The notes under the pieces are model-generated. The model was given only the letters and a program-made list of their open reading frames with translations, was not told the DNA's origin and ran no database searches. A stretch of DNA of 64,000 bases, from positions 42,941 through 106,940 of the forward strand of contig JAUYAL010000032.1 of assembly GCA_030693535.1 (NCBI GenBank), written 5' to 3'. A program made the translations under genes and the position numbers. Shown here piece by piece: positions 18,687 through 27,871 of the stretch. The first letter of the stretch is position 1. The number at the start of each line of letters is the position of its first letter. The DNA is from Methylotenera sp. Lineage in GTDB: Bacteria > Pseudomonadota > Gammaproteobacteria > Burkholderiales > Methylophilaceae.

Positions 18687-20086
18687 GAAAGTGTTTATTC
18701 GCATTACTACCTATTTTTTTCAGTATAAATGCACATGCAGAACTCCCTGTAACCGTTGCGGCTGCTCTTAAGAACGCTGGCATCCCCACTCAAAACGTTG
18801 CAATTTATGTGCAAGCCGTCGAAGGGGACACTCCAATTGTTAATCACAATTCTGATAAAAGCATGAATCCAGCCAGTGTGATGAAACTCGTCACCACGAA
18901 TGCTGCGCTAGATTTACTAACCCCCAATTACCGTTGGAAAACAGAAATGTATCAAGATGGCTCGGTGATTAATGGCGTACTAAATGGCAACTTAATCATT
19001 AAAGGTTACGGCGACCCGAGTTTTAAGGCGCAAGAATTTTGGCGCATGTTGATGAGTTTGCAACAGGCGGGGATTAAAGAAATTAAAGGGGATTTGTTGA
19101 TAGACAAAAGTTACTTTGCGCAAAATGTAGGCGCAAGAAAAACATTTGACGAAGAAACTTGGCGCGCATATAACGCCGAGCCAAGCGCGTTTTTAGTGAA
19201 TGGGCGCAATACCAGCTTTAAGTTTGTGGCAACAGAAACTGCTGTGAATGTGAGCCAAGATTTCGAGCTGTCTGAAGTGCAAGTCATCAACAATATGAAG
19301 CTCGGCCTAGGCGCGTGTGGTGAGTGGCGTAGTCGTTTTGGTTACACTGTAAATCAGCAAGCTAATGGCGCAACTGTCACATTTAATGGCACCTTTTCAC
19401 CCGATTGTGGTGAGCGATATATAGAGCTCAGCGTGTTAGATGATGATCAATATGCACTTTATACTTTTAAAAAACTGTGGAAACAATTGGGTGGTAAATT
19501 TAACGGCCAGCTCAAAATGCAAAACGCGCCTAGCAATGCAAGTAAAGTGTTTCAGCAACTTTCTGAGCCATTGGCTTACGTAGAGCGCGACATTAACAAG
19601 TGGAGCAATAACCTGATGGCGCGGCAATTGTTGCTTAGCATAGGCGCAGAAAAATTTGGCCCCCCCGCGACTGAGGGCAAAGGCGCAGAGGCAATTAAAA
19701 ACTGGCTGGCAGCTAAGTCAATTCACGCGGACGAATTAGTCATCGAAAATGGTTCGGGTTTGTCGCGCATTGAGCGCATCAGTGCAGAGCATTTAGGCCA
19801 GATTTTAGTAAGCGCTTACATAAGCCCTGTGATGCCAGAACTCATGGCATCACTACCGATATTGGCGCAGGATGGAACGATTAAAAAGCGTATGAACAAT
19901 AGCCAGTCCAATGGGCGTGCGCATTTAAAAACAGGTTCGATTGATGGTGTAAGTGCCATTGCAGGCTATGTGCTGGATGCAAATAATCACCGACATGCAC
20001 TAGTGATGATGGTGAATCATGCGAAAGCGGGAGAAAGCAAAAACGCACAAGATGCGCTGATAGAATGGGTGCATCAGCAGCCTTAA
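18683..20086 (+). CDS. dacB: D-alanyl-D-alanine carboxypeptidase/endopeptidase (PBP4 type)
   Basis: 467 residues with signal peptide (KCLFALLPIFFSINAHA). Periplasmic class C penicillin-binding protein that trims or cleaves peptidoglycan cross-links. The three serine-peptidase motifs are present: SVMK within NPASVMKLVTTNAAL (about residue 60), SGLSR-type SxN element in ENGSGLSRIERIS, and KTG in LKTGSIDGVSAIAGY. Domain insertions between the SxxK and SxN motifs match PBP4 rather than PBP5. It overlaps bioA by 4 bp, a translationally coupled order. Confidence 0.94.
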   Translation: MRKCLFALLPIFFSINAHAELPVTVAAALKNAGIPTQNVAIYVQAVEGDTPIVNHNSDKSMNPASVMKLVTTNAALDLLTPNYRWKTEMYQDGSVINGVLNGNLIIKGYGDPSFKAQEFWRMLMSLQQAGIKEIKGDLLIDKSYFAQNVGARKTFDEETWRAYNAEPSAFLVNGRNTSFKFVATETAVNVSQDFELSEVQVINNMKLGLGACGEWRSRFGYTVNQQANGATVTFNGTFSPDCGERYIELSVLDDDQYALYTFKKLWKQLGGKFNGQLKMQNAPSNASKVFQQLSEPLAYVERDINKWSNNLMARQLLLSIGAEKFGPPATEGKGAEAIKNWLAAKSIHADELVIENGSGLSRIERISAEHLGQILVSAYISPVMPELMASLPILAQDGTIKKRMNNSQSNGRAHLKTGSIDGVSAIAGYVLDANNHRHALVMMVNHAKAGESKNAQDALIEWVHQQP

Positions 20087-20188
20087 CGCTACAACAAGCT
20101 TTGATTGGCGAATTTTAGAGCAGTTTGCGGTATCATACGACTTGAGTTTTTTGAAGCTCCCATATTTTTAGAAAAACCAAGGACAAAA

Positions 20189-20644
20189 ATGAAATTATTA
20201 AGCCTTTTATTAGCCAGCGGTTTGGCGTTCTCACTAAACGCCTGCAATGCAGATACCACTAAATCAACACAAGGAAAGCCAGCAATGACGACAAACGTTA
20301 CCGAATTACAAAAAATTGACACACAAGTAGGCACAGGTCGCGAAGCAGAGCCTGGTTTTAATGTTAGCGTACATTATACAGGCTGGTTATTTGATGCCGC
20401 CGCTAAGGATAATAAAGGTAAGAAGTTTGATAGTAGCGTAGATCGCGGTCAGCCATTTAACTTTGGTTTAGGCCAAGGTCAAGTGATTCAAGGTTGGGAT
20501 GAAGGCTTTGCAGGTATGAAAATTGGCGGCAAACGCACATTAATTATTCCATCAGAAATGGGCTACGGTGCACGTGGTGCGGGCGGTGCAATTCCGCCAA
20601 ATGCTACCTTAATTTTTGATGTTGAATTGTTAGACGTTAAATAA
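20189..20644 (+). CDS. FKBP-type peptidyl-prolyl isomerase, lipoprotein
   Basis: 151 residues from ATG 20189, which has AAGGA six bases upstream; an upstream extension in the same frame lacks a site. The signal peptide ends in a lipobox, FSLNAC, so the protein is probably anchored as a lipoprotein. The FKBP domain follows: VSVHYTGWLFD, KFDSSVDRGQPFNFGLGQGQ (core), VIQGWDEGFAGMKIGGKRTLI-type motif and IPPNATLIFDVELLDV. It would catalyse proline isomerisation in the envelope. Confidence 0.92.
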   Translation: MKLLSLLLASGLAFSLNACNADTTKSTQGKPAMTTNVTELQKIDTQVGTGREAEPGFNVSVHYTGWLFDAAAKDNKGKKFDSSVDRGQPFNFGLGQGQVIQGWDEGFAGMKIGGKRTLIIPSEMGYGARGAGGAIPPNATLIFDVELLDVK

Positions 20645-20691
20645 AAAACGTAACTTTGCGAGCATCCGCTACACGGATTGCCTTCGAACTT

Positions 20692-20784
20692 CACTACGTT
20701 ATCATACGACGTTGCGAACAAAAAATAATACCTTACATATAACCCATATGCTGTGGTCTTATTTTTTGTTTGCGCCTTGTCTGA
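20692..20784. repeat. Three-copy intergenic element, copy 2
   Basis: ATCATACGACGTTGCGAAC-AAAAAATAATACC and GGTCTTATTTTTTGTTTGCGCC-TTGTCT form a long imperfect palindrome (GCGAACAAAAAATAATACC against GGTCTTATTTTTTGTTTGC, 17 of 19 pairs). The blocks are shared with copies at 625-772 and 51729-51822. It lies between the FKBP gene and osmC, where it could act as a terminator. Confidence 0.65.
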
Positions 20785-20814
20785 TTTAGAAATTTATATT
20801 TTTTGGAGTGCAAG

Positions 20815-21240
20815 ATGAAAGTAAGCGTTAAATGGATAGATGGCGTTAGTTTCGTTGGTGAATCAGAAACTGGTCATGCCGTGGTGATGGATGGTGCGCC
20901 AGAAAATGGTGGGCGTAATATTGGTATGCGTCCAATGGAGATGTTGCTTATTGGTATGGGTGGATGTACATCCTTTGATGTAGTTGCCATACTTAAAAAA
21001 GCTCGTCAACCAATTGTACATTGCGTTGCAGAAATTGGTGCAACTCGTGCAGATGAGATTCCTAAAGTATTTACTAAAATACACGTACACTTTGTGATTA
21101 CTGGTAATGGGTTAAATGAATCTCAAGTAGAGCGGGCGGTAAAGTTATCTGCTGAAAAGTATTGTTCAGCTTCAATTATGTTAGCTAAAAGCGTAGAAAT
21201 TACACATAGCTTTGAAATCAAGCCACTAGTAACAGACTAG
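20815..21240 (+). CDS. OsmC-family protein
   Basis: 141 residues. OsmC/Ohr family members reduce organic hydroperoxides with a pair of Cys. Both Cys are present in the expected places: MGGCTSFDVVAIL (about residue 48) and SAEKYCSASIML (about 117). The sequence pattern (VKWIDGVSFVGESETGH at the N-terminus, with a short sheet before the first Cys) matches the YhfA-type subgroup rather than Ohr. The start at ATG 20815 has GGAG seven bases upstream. Confidence 0.88.
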   Translation: MKVSVKWIDGVSFVGESETGHAVVMDGAPENGGRNIGMRPMEMLLIGMGGCTSFDVVAILKKARQPIVHCVAEIGATRADEIPKVFTKIHVHFVITGNGLNESQVERAVKLSAEKYCSASIMLAKSVEITHSFEIKPLVTD

Positions 21241-21253
21241 GTTTTCTAGACTA

Positions 21254-21571
21254 TTAAGTCTCAGTGACCTTGACAGCAAGGGGTTGCTCATCCTCTAAAA
21301 GATTTAGCAAGCGATCTACATTTGGGTGCTTGCCAGGGCAGTTTTCGGCATCGCTGGTGTGTTCTGCAAACAAGCTTAACCCCTCGACCGCAGCATCTAA
21401 AGATATTTCGCCGTACATGCGATACAGATGATAATAAACCTTTACAGAACCTTGACTGCCAGGTTTATTCTCAATCACTCCAGCTGGACTGCCATCACTG
21501 TTGAAAAGCTCAATACGTTGCACATGTGAGGCATCGTCAAGAGTTTGTAATACATCGCTAAATTTTTGCAT
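21254..21571 (-). CDS. DUF2322 protein
   Basis: 105 residues, cytoplasmic, no membrane segment. It matches DUF2322 as I recall that family: a beta-rich start (RIELFNSDGSPAGVIENKPGS), VKVYYHLYRMYGEISLDAA in the middle and the conserved ending LFAEHTSDAENCPGKHPNVDRLL. No function is known. It is convergent with osmC and lies 26 bp downstream of coq7 in the same direction. Confidence 0.7.
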   Translation of the reverse strand: MQKFSDVLQTLDDASHVQRIELFNSDGSPAGVIENKPGSQGSVKVYYHLYRMYGEISLDAAVEGLSLFAEHTSDAENCPGKHPNVDRLLNLLEDEQPLAVKVTET

Positions 21572-21597
21572 TTAAGCTGACCTTGTTTAATTGTTAT

Positions 21598-22227
21598 TTA
21601 CAAATAATACGCTGTAGTTGTCATCAGTGATGACATTTTTTTCATCAGAAATTTTGCAGGTGCTGGCAAGCTGGCGGCGCCTAATTGTCTCGCATCCTCT
21701 GCATGCTGCGCCTCATCAATTTGCATTTGCTCAATAATTTTACGTGTTTTATTGTCGGTGACAGGTAGTTGCTCTAGGTGACTTGCTAAGTGAGCGCCTA
21801 CTTGACTTTCAGTTTCTGCTAGAAAACCTAAACTCCATTGATCACCTAACGCCCCAGCTAAAGCACCTAACGTAAATGAGCCTGCGTAAAAAAGAGGGTT
21901 CAGCACGCTAGTGCGTCCGTTAAGTTGCTTGATGCGCGCGTCACACCACGCCAAGTGTTCAGTTTCTTCGCGCGCAGCTTGTTGCATGGCGACGCTTGTG
22001 GCTACATTTTTTGCGGTAAGGGCTTGGCCGCTATACAGTGCTTGTGCGCAGACTTCTCCCGTATGGTTAATTCGCATTAGCGCACTGATATGCTTCTTTT
22101 CTACTTCACTTAGATATGCTTCAGCAATGTCTGCATCAGGGTGGCAACGCGTACTTCGTGGTTTTGCGAGTAGCGTACGTAAGCCTGTGTCAAACTCAAT
22201 AATCAATGAATCTAATTTATTTAGCAT
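21598..22227 (-). CDS. coq7: Demethoxyubiquinone hydroxylase Coq7
   Basis: 209 residues from ATG 22227. Di-iron enzyme for the C6 hydroxylation step of ubiquinone synthesis, peripheral to the inner membrane. The two four-helix-bundle iron motifs are seen: RINHTGEVCAQALY (Glu), then EETEHLAWCDAR (ExxH), and later AETESQVGAHLASHL (Glu) with EQMQIDEAQHAEDARQLGA (ExxH). An N-terminal extension to 22278 is possible but would overlap the upstream Fe-S gene. It sits 16 bp after that gene and is likely co-transcribed. Confidence 0.93.
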   Translation of the reverse strand: MLNKLDSLIIEFDTGLRTLLAKPRSTRCHPDADIAEAYLSEVEKKHISALMRINHTGEVCAQALYSGQALTAKNVATSVAMQQAAREETEHLAWCDARIKQLNGRTSVLNPLFYAGSFTLGALAGALGDQWSLGFLAETESQVGAHLASHLEQLPVTDNKTRKIIEQMQIDEAQHAEDARQLGAASLPAPAKFLMKKMSSLMTTTAYYL

Positions 22228-22243
22228 AATGTATAGTGTACGC

Positions 22244-23437
22244 TTAAATTTTGCCTGTGAATCCCATTTGCCGCGCAATTATTTGCAGTGGGTGTAGTAC
22301 AGAAACTGTTAGATTTTTCTTACGTAATCCACTGGCAATATGCAAACTACAACCAATGTTTGAAGTTGCAAGAATCGCTGCATTGCTTGACTCAATGGCA
22401 CTGAGCTTGTCATTAAGTAATTGATTAGCCATATCACTTTGGGTCAGCATATAAGAACCTGCACCTCCACAGCATTGACTGTTACCCGCTAGAGCGATTA
22501 CCTCGGCACTTGGTATTTTTTTAAGTAGTGCATAAACAGAAGCATGACTTTTCTGTACATTACGTAATGTGCAGGGGTCTTGTACAAAAATTCGCTCTTT
22601 AAGTGGATTGATATTCACGTTAGACCAATCGCAGGACATCAAAAATGCGCTGATATCTTGGATATTATGGGTGGGTAAATAGTCAGTAAGCCCTGCACCA
22701 CAGCCGCTAGCTGTTGTTAATATTGGCATCGTTGTGTCAAAGCTAAGCTGGTTTAAAGCGGTTAGTTTTTCAGCTTCATTTGTGTCACCTAATTGCCTGG
22801 CAATACTTCCGCAACAGGTTTGCTGCAAAGGGACGTGGACATCAAAACCAAGCTTATTTAAAACGTAAATGCTGGCTTTGAGTGACTGGCTATCGAGTGC
22901 GCTTGTGGCGCAACCTAAAAATAAACTAACAGAAGTTTCTTGCTTAAGTGACGCATGAAAGCTTGCTGGGTAGAATGTTTTCCAAGTCACTGGCTTATCA
23001 ATGACAGGTAAAATTTTTGCGGCTGGGACTAAATTTTTTATTAAGCCATCAAGCCTAAATTTTTGTGTTAACCAAAGTAACCAACTAAAGTGGCTGGTCA
23101 AGTTACGATTGCGAATAAACGGCTTTGCGAGCGAAATCCAAACGCTGTTCTTTTGCATGAAAAGCGCGCGCGTTGTATCGACTAGTGCACCGTAATTAAC
23201 GCTATTTGGACATGATGATTCACAACTGCGGCAGTTTAAGCATAAATCAATATGTTGCATAAAGCTTGCATTGTTTGGCAAAATATCTTGCGCTACCGCG
23301 CGCATGAGTTGAATGCGGCCACGTGGTGAATCTGCCTCAGAGCCGGTTTTTCTGTATGTGGGGCAGTGTGGTAAACATAATCCGCAAGCAACGCAACGAT
23401 CTGCTTCTACAATCAATTCTTTAATAGATAAACTCAT
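22244..23437 (-). CDS. (Fe-S)-binding oxidoreductase subunit, GlcF-like
   Basis: 397 residues. Two [4Fe-4S] sites at the N-terminus (CVACGLCLPHCP and CLNCRSCESSCP, residues about 17 and 67) are followed by two cysteine-rich CCG domains (QQTCCGSIARQLGD and NSQCCGGAGSYML). This is the architecture of glycolate oxidase iron-sulfur subunit GlcF and of anaerobic glycerol-3-phosphate dehydrogenase subunit C, passing electrons from a flavoprotein toward quinones. No glcD or glcE neighbour is present, so the partner flavoprotein must be elsewhere; I leave the symbol empty. Confidence 0.85.
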   Translation of the reverse strand: MSLSIKELIVEADRCVACGLCLPHCPTYRKTGSEADSPRGRIQLMRAVAQDILPNNASFMQHIDLCLNCRSCESSCPNSVNYGALVDTTRALFMQKNSVWISLAKPFIRNRNLTSHFSWLLWLTQKFRLDGLIKNLVPAAKILPVIDKPVTWKTFYPASFHASLKQETSVSLFLGCATSALDSQSLKASIYVLNKLGFDVHVPLQQTCCGSIARQLGDTNEAEKLTALNQLSFDTTMPILTTASGCGAGLTDYLPTHNIQDISAFLMSCDWSNVNINPLKERIFVQDPCTLRNVQKSHASVYALLKKIPSAEVIALAGNSQCCGGAGSYMLTQSDMANQLLNDKLSAIESSNAAILATSNIGCSLHIASGLRKKNLTVSVLHPLQIIARQMGFTGKI

Positions 23438-23469
23438 GGCATTATTATAGAGCTTGTGGGCATAAAAAA

Positions 23470-23491
23470 CCCGCCCTAAGATCTAGGCGGG
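23470..23491 (-). terminator. Terminator after ctpA
   Basis: CCCGCC (23470-23475) pairs with GGCGGG (23486-23491), with A-runs on the left and a short A-run on the right, so the minus-strand transcript ends in T's. It is 20 bp past the ctpA stop. Confidence 0.6.
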
Positions 23492-23510
23492 CATAAAACT
23501 GATTAAACAA

Positions 23511-24974
23511 TTATTTAGTCACTGCCGCGTCAACTTTAGGTGGTTCAGATTTAATTACAGGCTTGCCTTTGAGAAAGTTCATAGCTTGCGCAAATTGCAA
23601 GTCTTCCTTGCTTGCGGGCTCAATTGGTGCTGTAGGTTCTGCGAATTTTTTCTCGTTTAACTTATTCTTAGCAGCCTCTGCTTTTGCGGAATTTTTTTCT
23701 TTATTTGTTTCATCAGCATTTGCTGGTAACCCAGCTTTTGTATCAGCGGGGTTGCTAATGTGACGAGATAAATCAGCCTCATGAATGTTGTAAGATTGGT
23801 CAGTTCCATCCTCGACATAGTAGTCAGGCTCTATGCCTTTAGCTTGAATAGACCTGCCTTTTGGCGTGAAATAACGTGCAGTAGTCAGCTTAATAGCAGC
23901 ACCATTATTCATTGGCATAATAGTTTGCACTGAACCCTTACCAAAAGTACGCACACCAATTAATGTTGCACGTTTGTGGTCTTGCAATGCTCCTGCCACG
24001 ATTTCGGAAGCAGAAGCAGAGCCAGCATTAATTAATACAACCATTGGTACTGTTTTTAAGTCAGCAGGAATATCACGCATATAATCATTTGCTACGCCGC
24101 CACGCGCATAATTCTCCGGGTTTACAGTGAGATTCATTTTAGAATCAGGTGCACGCCCCTCGGTGTACACAACTAAAGTATCTCTTGGTAAAAATGCAGC
24201 TGAAACGCCGACTGCTCCATTAAGTAAGCCACCTGGATCATTACGTAAATCTAAAACAAAACCTTTAAAAGGACCTTTGTTTTCATCGTACATGGTTTTA
24301 ATTGCTTTTGCGAGATCTTCACCCGTACGTTCCTGAAACTGTGTGATGCGCGCATAGGCGTAACCTGGCTCTGTCATTTTGAATTTCACACTTTTATTTT
24401 TAATAATGGCACGAACAAGTGTAACAACTAATGGTTTTGTTTCATTTTTACGTAATATAGTCAATACAATAGGCGTGTCAGGTTTGCCTCGCATAATTTT
24501 TACAGCGTCGTTGAGGCTCATACCTTTAACGAGCTTCTCGTCAAGTTTCATAATAAGATCGCCACTCTTAATGCCAGCAACATAAGCTGGAGAGTCTTCA
24601 ATTGGTGAAATCACTTTTACCAATCCGTCCTCCATGCCCACTTCGATGCCTAAACCACCAAACTCCCCTTGTGTAGCAGCTTGCATGTCTTTAAATGCGT
24701 CTACATCCATATAAGTAGAGTGAGGATCTAAACCTGTTAACATCCCGCTGATTGCCTCGGAAATCAGTTTCTTATCTTCAACCGTTTCAACGTAATCACT
24801 TTTGATTTTGCCAAAAACTTCGGCAAAGGCACGTAGGTCTTCAAGTGGCAATTGTGGTTTCGCCATTTTTTCGGCAACAGCAGAGTATGTTAAGCTCAAC
24901 ATAAGACCTAGAACTAGACCAGAGCAAACGAGGCCTACTTTAGTAAAACCTTGATATTTATTTCTAACTTGCAT
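23511..24974 (-). CDS. ctpA: S41-family C-terminal processing peptidase
   Basis: 487 residues. An N-terminal signal or anchor (VGLVCSGLVLGLMLSLTYSAVA) places it in the periplasm. A PDZ domain (about 95-170: GGLGIEVGMEDGLVKVISPIEDSPA, in part) precedes the S41 peptidase core. The catalytic Ser is in NAGSASASEIVAGALQ and the Lys in GVRTFGKGSVQT. Tail-specific proteases of this type remove C-termini from secreted proteins. The long polar C-terminal tail rich in K, E and A (after about residue 405) is an unstructured extension. It is followed by a terminator. Confidence 0.9.
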   Translation of the reverse strand: MQVRNKYQGFTKVGLVCSGLVLGLMLSLTYSAVAEKMAKPQLPLEDLRAFAEVFGKIKSDYVETVEDKKLISEAISGMLTGLDPHSTYMDVDAFKDMQAATQGEFGGLGIEVGMEDGLVKVISPIEDSPAYVAGIKSGDLIMKLDEKLVKGMSLNDAVKIMRGKPDTPIVLTILRKNETKPLVVTLVRAIIKNKSVKFKMTEPGYAYARITQFQERTGEDLAKAIKTMYDENKGPFKGFVLDLRNDPGGLLNGAVGVSAAFLPRDTLVVYTEGRAPDSKMNLTVNPENYARGGVANDYMRDIPADLKTVPMVVLINAGSASASEIVAGALQDHKRATLIGVRTFGKGSVQTIMPMNNGAAIKLTTARYFTPKGRSIQAKGIEPDYYVEDGTDQSYNIHEADLSRHISNPADTKAGLPANADETNKEKNSAKAEAAKNKLNEKKFAEPTAPIEPASKEDLQFAQAMNFLKGKPVIKSEPPKVDAAVTK

Positions 24975-25101
24975 GTATTATTGTTCCCAACTGAAGATAG
25001 CGTAACTAGATTTAAGACAAGCTAAATTTTAATAGTTCAAATTAAGCTAATTTTTACTCTATATATTTCTAAATTAAAGTATAACAGTAAGGGCTATTAA
25101 A

Positions 25102-25395
25102 TTGACTAAACAAAATATTGAAATTACCTATTGCACACAATGTCGTTGGCTTTTACGAGCGGCATGGTTGGCTCAGGAGTTGCTTACAACTTTTGAGGCG
25201 GACTTAGCTGGGGTCACTTTAACGCCTGGTAGCAGTGGTATCTTTGAAATCAAGCTTAACCAACAAATTATTTTTTCACGAAAAGACGCGGGTCGTTTTC
25301 CTGAGGCGAAAGAACTTAAGAAATTAGTGAGGGACGTCATTGATCCTGCTAGAGATCTAGGTCACAGTGATAGAGTTTCAGCTACTGATGATTAA
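25102..25395 (+). CDS. SelT/SelW/SelH (Rdx)-family redox protein
   Basis: 97 residues, TTG start (no ATG is available; upstream TAAGGG is a weak site). The thioredoxin-like motif CTQC near residue 11 has Cys in place of the selenocysteine of vertebrate SelW. The rest matches the bacterial SelW-like family: LLRAAWLAQELLTTFEADLAGVTL (in part), GIFEIKLNQQIIFSRKDAGRFPEAKELKKLVRD (in part). Likely a small cytoplasmic redox protein of unknown partner. Confidence 0.85.
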   Translation: MTKQNIEITYCTQCRWLLRAAWLAQELLTTFEADLAGVTLTPGSSGIFEIKLNQQIIFSRKDAGRFPEAKELKKLVRDVIDPARDLGHSDRVSATDD

Positions 25396-25536
25396 CATTT
25401 CAATATAGAGAACGAGAAACAATAAAACCAATAAAAGACAAGGGGTTACAGCTATGCAATTCAAAATATTAATTATTAACATACGGACCCATGAGTCTAT
25501 ATATTAAATGTTGGGCATCTTAATGCAGGAAAAATT

Positions 25537-25995
25537 ATGTTCAAGAAAATTGCCTTAATTTTTGCACTCTGCTTTTCGGTTTCTATAACCTCAAATGCTG
25601 ATTTACAGAACGTAGCTCCTATTGAATTGGGCAGTAACAGTGATGTTACTGAGGCCAAGACGCTAAACAATGCCGTCGATGGTTTAAGCAATAAAGTCAT
25701 GGAGTGCGTTAAAAACAAAGATGCAAAACCCGATGAGTGCTACTGCCGCTATCCACAAGAACTTGCCCAACTTAGAAATGCTTATGAAAAAACACTCAAG
25801 TTGCACCCAACTTGGCGAGACAAAGTTTTATTTTGGTGGCGTGACGGCAAGCATGACTACTCCTACAACCTCTCATTAAAAGGCCTTCGTATGCAATTAG
25901 AGAAAAAATACCCAACCCATCCATCAAGCGACGCTACGCTGACGCGCACCGCCACTTATGTCAAACGTTATGTCGCTTGGAAGGTGAAGTGGTAA
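25537..25995 (+). CDS. Secreted hypothetical protein
   Basis: 152 residues with a signal peptide (FKKIALIFALCFSVSITSNA). The mature part is not recognised. It holds three Cys (MECVKNKDAKPDECYCRYPQE), likely forming disulfides in the periplasm, and a W-rich stretch (HPTWRDKVLFWWRDGKH). The stop overlaps the start of the exchanger gene by one base (TAATG), so the two are co-transcribed. Confidence 0.65.
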   Translation: MFKKIALIFALCFSVSITSNADLQNVAPIELGSNSDVTEAKTLNNAVDGLSNKVMECVKNKDAKPDECYCRYPQELAQLRNAYEKTLKLHPTWRDKVLFWWRDGKHDYSYNLSLKGLRMQLEKKYPTHPSSDATLTRTATYVKRYVAWKVKW

Positions 25996-26924
25996 TGAAC
26001 GAGTACTTTGCACTGGCGCTCGGCATCGTTTGCGCAGGAATTGGAGGTGAACTTTTTGTCAGAGGCTCTGTAGGCCTTGCTGGTTTGGCGAGAATTTCGC
26101 CTGGAATCATAGGGGCAACCGTTGCAGCTTTCGCGACATCTAGTCCTGAGCTGTCGGTATCAATCAGCTCTGCGTTGGCAGAGAAACCGCAAATCGCCCT
26201 CGGGGATGCTCTTGGAAGTAACGTCGTTAACGTTGCCCTTATCCTAGGAATTGCGTTGGTGATTTCAGGAATACAAAGTCCCCGAGACAGCGTAAAGCGT
26301 GATCTACCTGTCGCTCTGTTGATACCTGTAGTTACGGGCATGCTTTTTCTTGATGGAGTGCTGTCCAGAATCGATGGCGCGTTAATGCTTGGTATGTTCA
26401 TTGCATGGCTTACTGCTGCAATACTTGAGGCAAAAAAGCAGCGTAACGCTACCAGTGAAGTCCTTGGTGAGCACTCGAAGCGGCTTATAATGACGTACTG
26501 CGTGGCAGGACTATTGTTACTCGTTTCGGCCGGCAATCTAATTGTTCTTGGCGCCAGGGAAATTGCGGCCTCATTTGGAATCAGCGAATTCATTATTGGT
26601 GCAACGATTGTCGCTATTGGAACCTCTGTCCCAGAGCTTGCCACCACTATCATCGCTAAGTTTAGAGGGCATGATGAGGTTGGTCTGGGGACCATTCTTG
26701 GAAGTAACATTTTCAATGGGATTTTTATAATCGCAATTGCGGCGTTAATACATCCCATCGTTGTTCCGTTAAGAGATGTGGTAGCAACATTGATCTTTGG
26801 GATTATGGCTGTTGTATTTGTATTTCCTCCCCGAAACGGATTTATAGAGCGGAGGCGAGGGGTGCTGCTAATATCTTTGTATATTGGTTATCTCGTTACT
26901 GTTCTTCAGAGCGGCGCTGCATAA
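25995..26924 (+). CDS. Sodium/calcium exchanger family membrane protein
   Basis: 309 residues from ATG 25995 (GAAGGTGAAG precedes it). Two homologous halves each contain the alpha-repeat signature of CaCA antiporters: ATVAAFATSSPELSVSI with GDALGSNVVNVALILG in the first half, and ATIVAIGTSVPELATTI with GLGTILGSNIFNGIFI in the second. About ten membrane helices. It would exchange Ca2+ (or K+) for Na+ or H+. Sampled lines of this gene are 47-53% G+C against about 27-45% nearby, which suggests acquisition. The gap 26925-27205 holds nothing I can name. Confidence 0.88.
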   Translation: MNEYFALALGIVCAGIGGELFVRGSVGLAGLARISPGIIGATVAAFATSSPELSVSISSALAEKPQIALGDALGSNVVNVALILGIALVISGIQSPRDSVKRDLPVALLIPVVTGMLFLDGVLSRIDGALMLGMFIAWLTAAILEAKKQRNATSEVLGEHSKRLIMTYCVAGLLLLVSAGNLIVLGAREIAASFGISEFIIGATIVAIGTSVPELATTIIAKFRGHDEVGLGTILGSNIFNGIFIIAIAALIHPIVVPLRDVVATLIFGIMAVVFVFPPRNGFIERRRGVLLISLYIGYLVTVLQSGAA

Positions 26925-27205
26925 CAATTTGCTGCAGGCTCGACGGTGGACTTGCCTTAAAATAGTAGACACATCGACCCAATATTATCTATTTTTTTGA
27001 GTATATATTTTTGTTGTCTGAAGATCAGCTTGGGGGTGTGAGTTCAACTGAACGATGCAAAATAGCTTGTAGCGAAGCTGAAACTCAATAATTAAATGAG
27101 AAAATCAACTTAAGCTGGAATTTTCCAACGCTGTTATTTTTGGTTAAATCAATCACATGATACCCATTTTATTCAACTCAATGGCCTAAACTGCTTAAAC
27201 CCTAT

Positions 27206-27796
27206 TTAAGGGACTTTAGATTTTTCAATACGTTGTGCGCCGTTAAAACGTTTTGCCCAATAACCATCCTGCATGCTTTCTACGCGCACTTGACCACCCG
27301 CACTAGGTGAATGAATGAAGCGGTTATTACCTAGGTAGATACCAACATGAGAGAAAGCTGATTTTAGCGTATCAAAAAATACCAAGTCGCCTGGCTGTAA
27401 TTCATCTTTAGGAACAGTTTGCCCAAGTTTGCTAATAGCAAGTGCATTACGTGGCAACGTTAAACTAGTCGCTTGCATAAAAACATAGCGCACAAATCCG
27501 CTGCAATCAAAACCAGTTTCAGGCGAGCTCCCGCCATATTTGTACTTTATGCCAGTTAGACTCAGCGCATTCACAAGCACTTCACGTGCGCGCTCAGACC
27601 AATTGTCAGGATTATTGTCATTTGAATTTTGCGCTACTGCTTTCGTGTCATCCTGTTTGACAGTGTTGTTTGGCTCAGGCTCAATCGCAGCACATGATGC
27701 ACTACTTAGCGCTAAAGCAAGACACAAAAAATAACTGGATTTAGATTTAATCACTCGGCAATTATAAGAAGTTAATCGAAAAATGCAACTTGTCAT
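27206..27796 (-). CDS. NlpC/P60-family peptidoglycan hydrolase
   Basis: 196 residues from ATG 27796, which has AGGA eight bases upstream; GTG 27811 or 27754 are alternatives. A hydrophobic leader (SSYFLCLALALSSASCAA) may be a lipoprotein signal. The C40 peptidase domain has its catalytic Cys in TGFDCSGFVRYVF, His in SHVGIYLGNNRFIHSPS and a following acidic or polar third residue. It would cleave peptide stems in the periplasm. It is transcribed away from the DinG-like helicase. Confidence 0.88.
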   Translation of the reverse strand: MTSCIFRLTSYNCRVIKSKSSYFLCLALALSSASCAAIEPEPNNTVKQDDTKAVAQNSNDNNPDNWSERAREVLVNALSLTGIKYKYGGSSPETGFDCSGFVRYVFMQATSLTLPRNALAISKLGQTVPKDELQPGDLVFFDTLKSAFSHVGIYLGNNRFIHSPSAGGQVRVESMQDGYWAKRFNGAQRIEKSKVP

Positions 27797-27871
27797 TATT
27801 ATTCCTACCACAAGTTATTGAGGTAATGGGTTGTCAAGAAAATACTAAGTCATGGGATAATTACTATCCTT

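Noticed and set aside
26925..27205. AGTAGACACATC and TGAGTTCAACTGAAC words after the exchanger as a possible insertion-sequence end
   Set aside because: No terminal inverted repeats, target duplication or transposase fragment could be identified.
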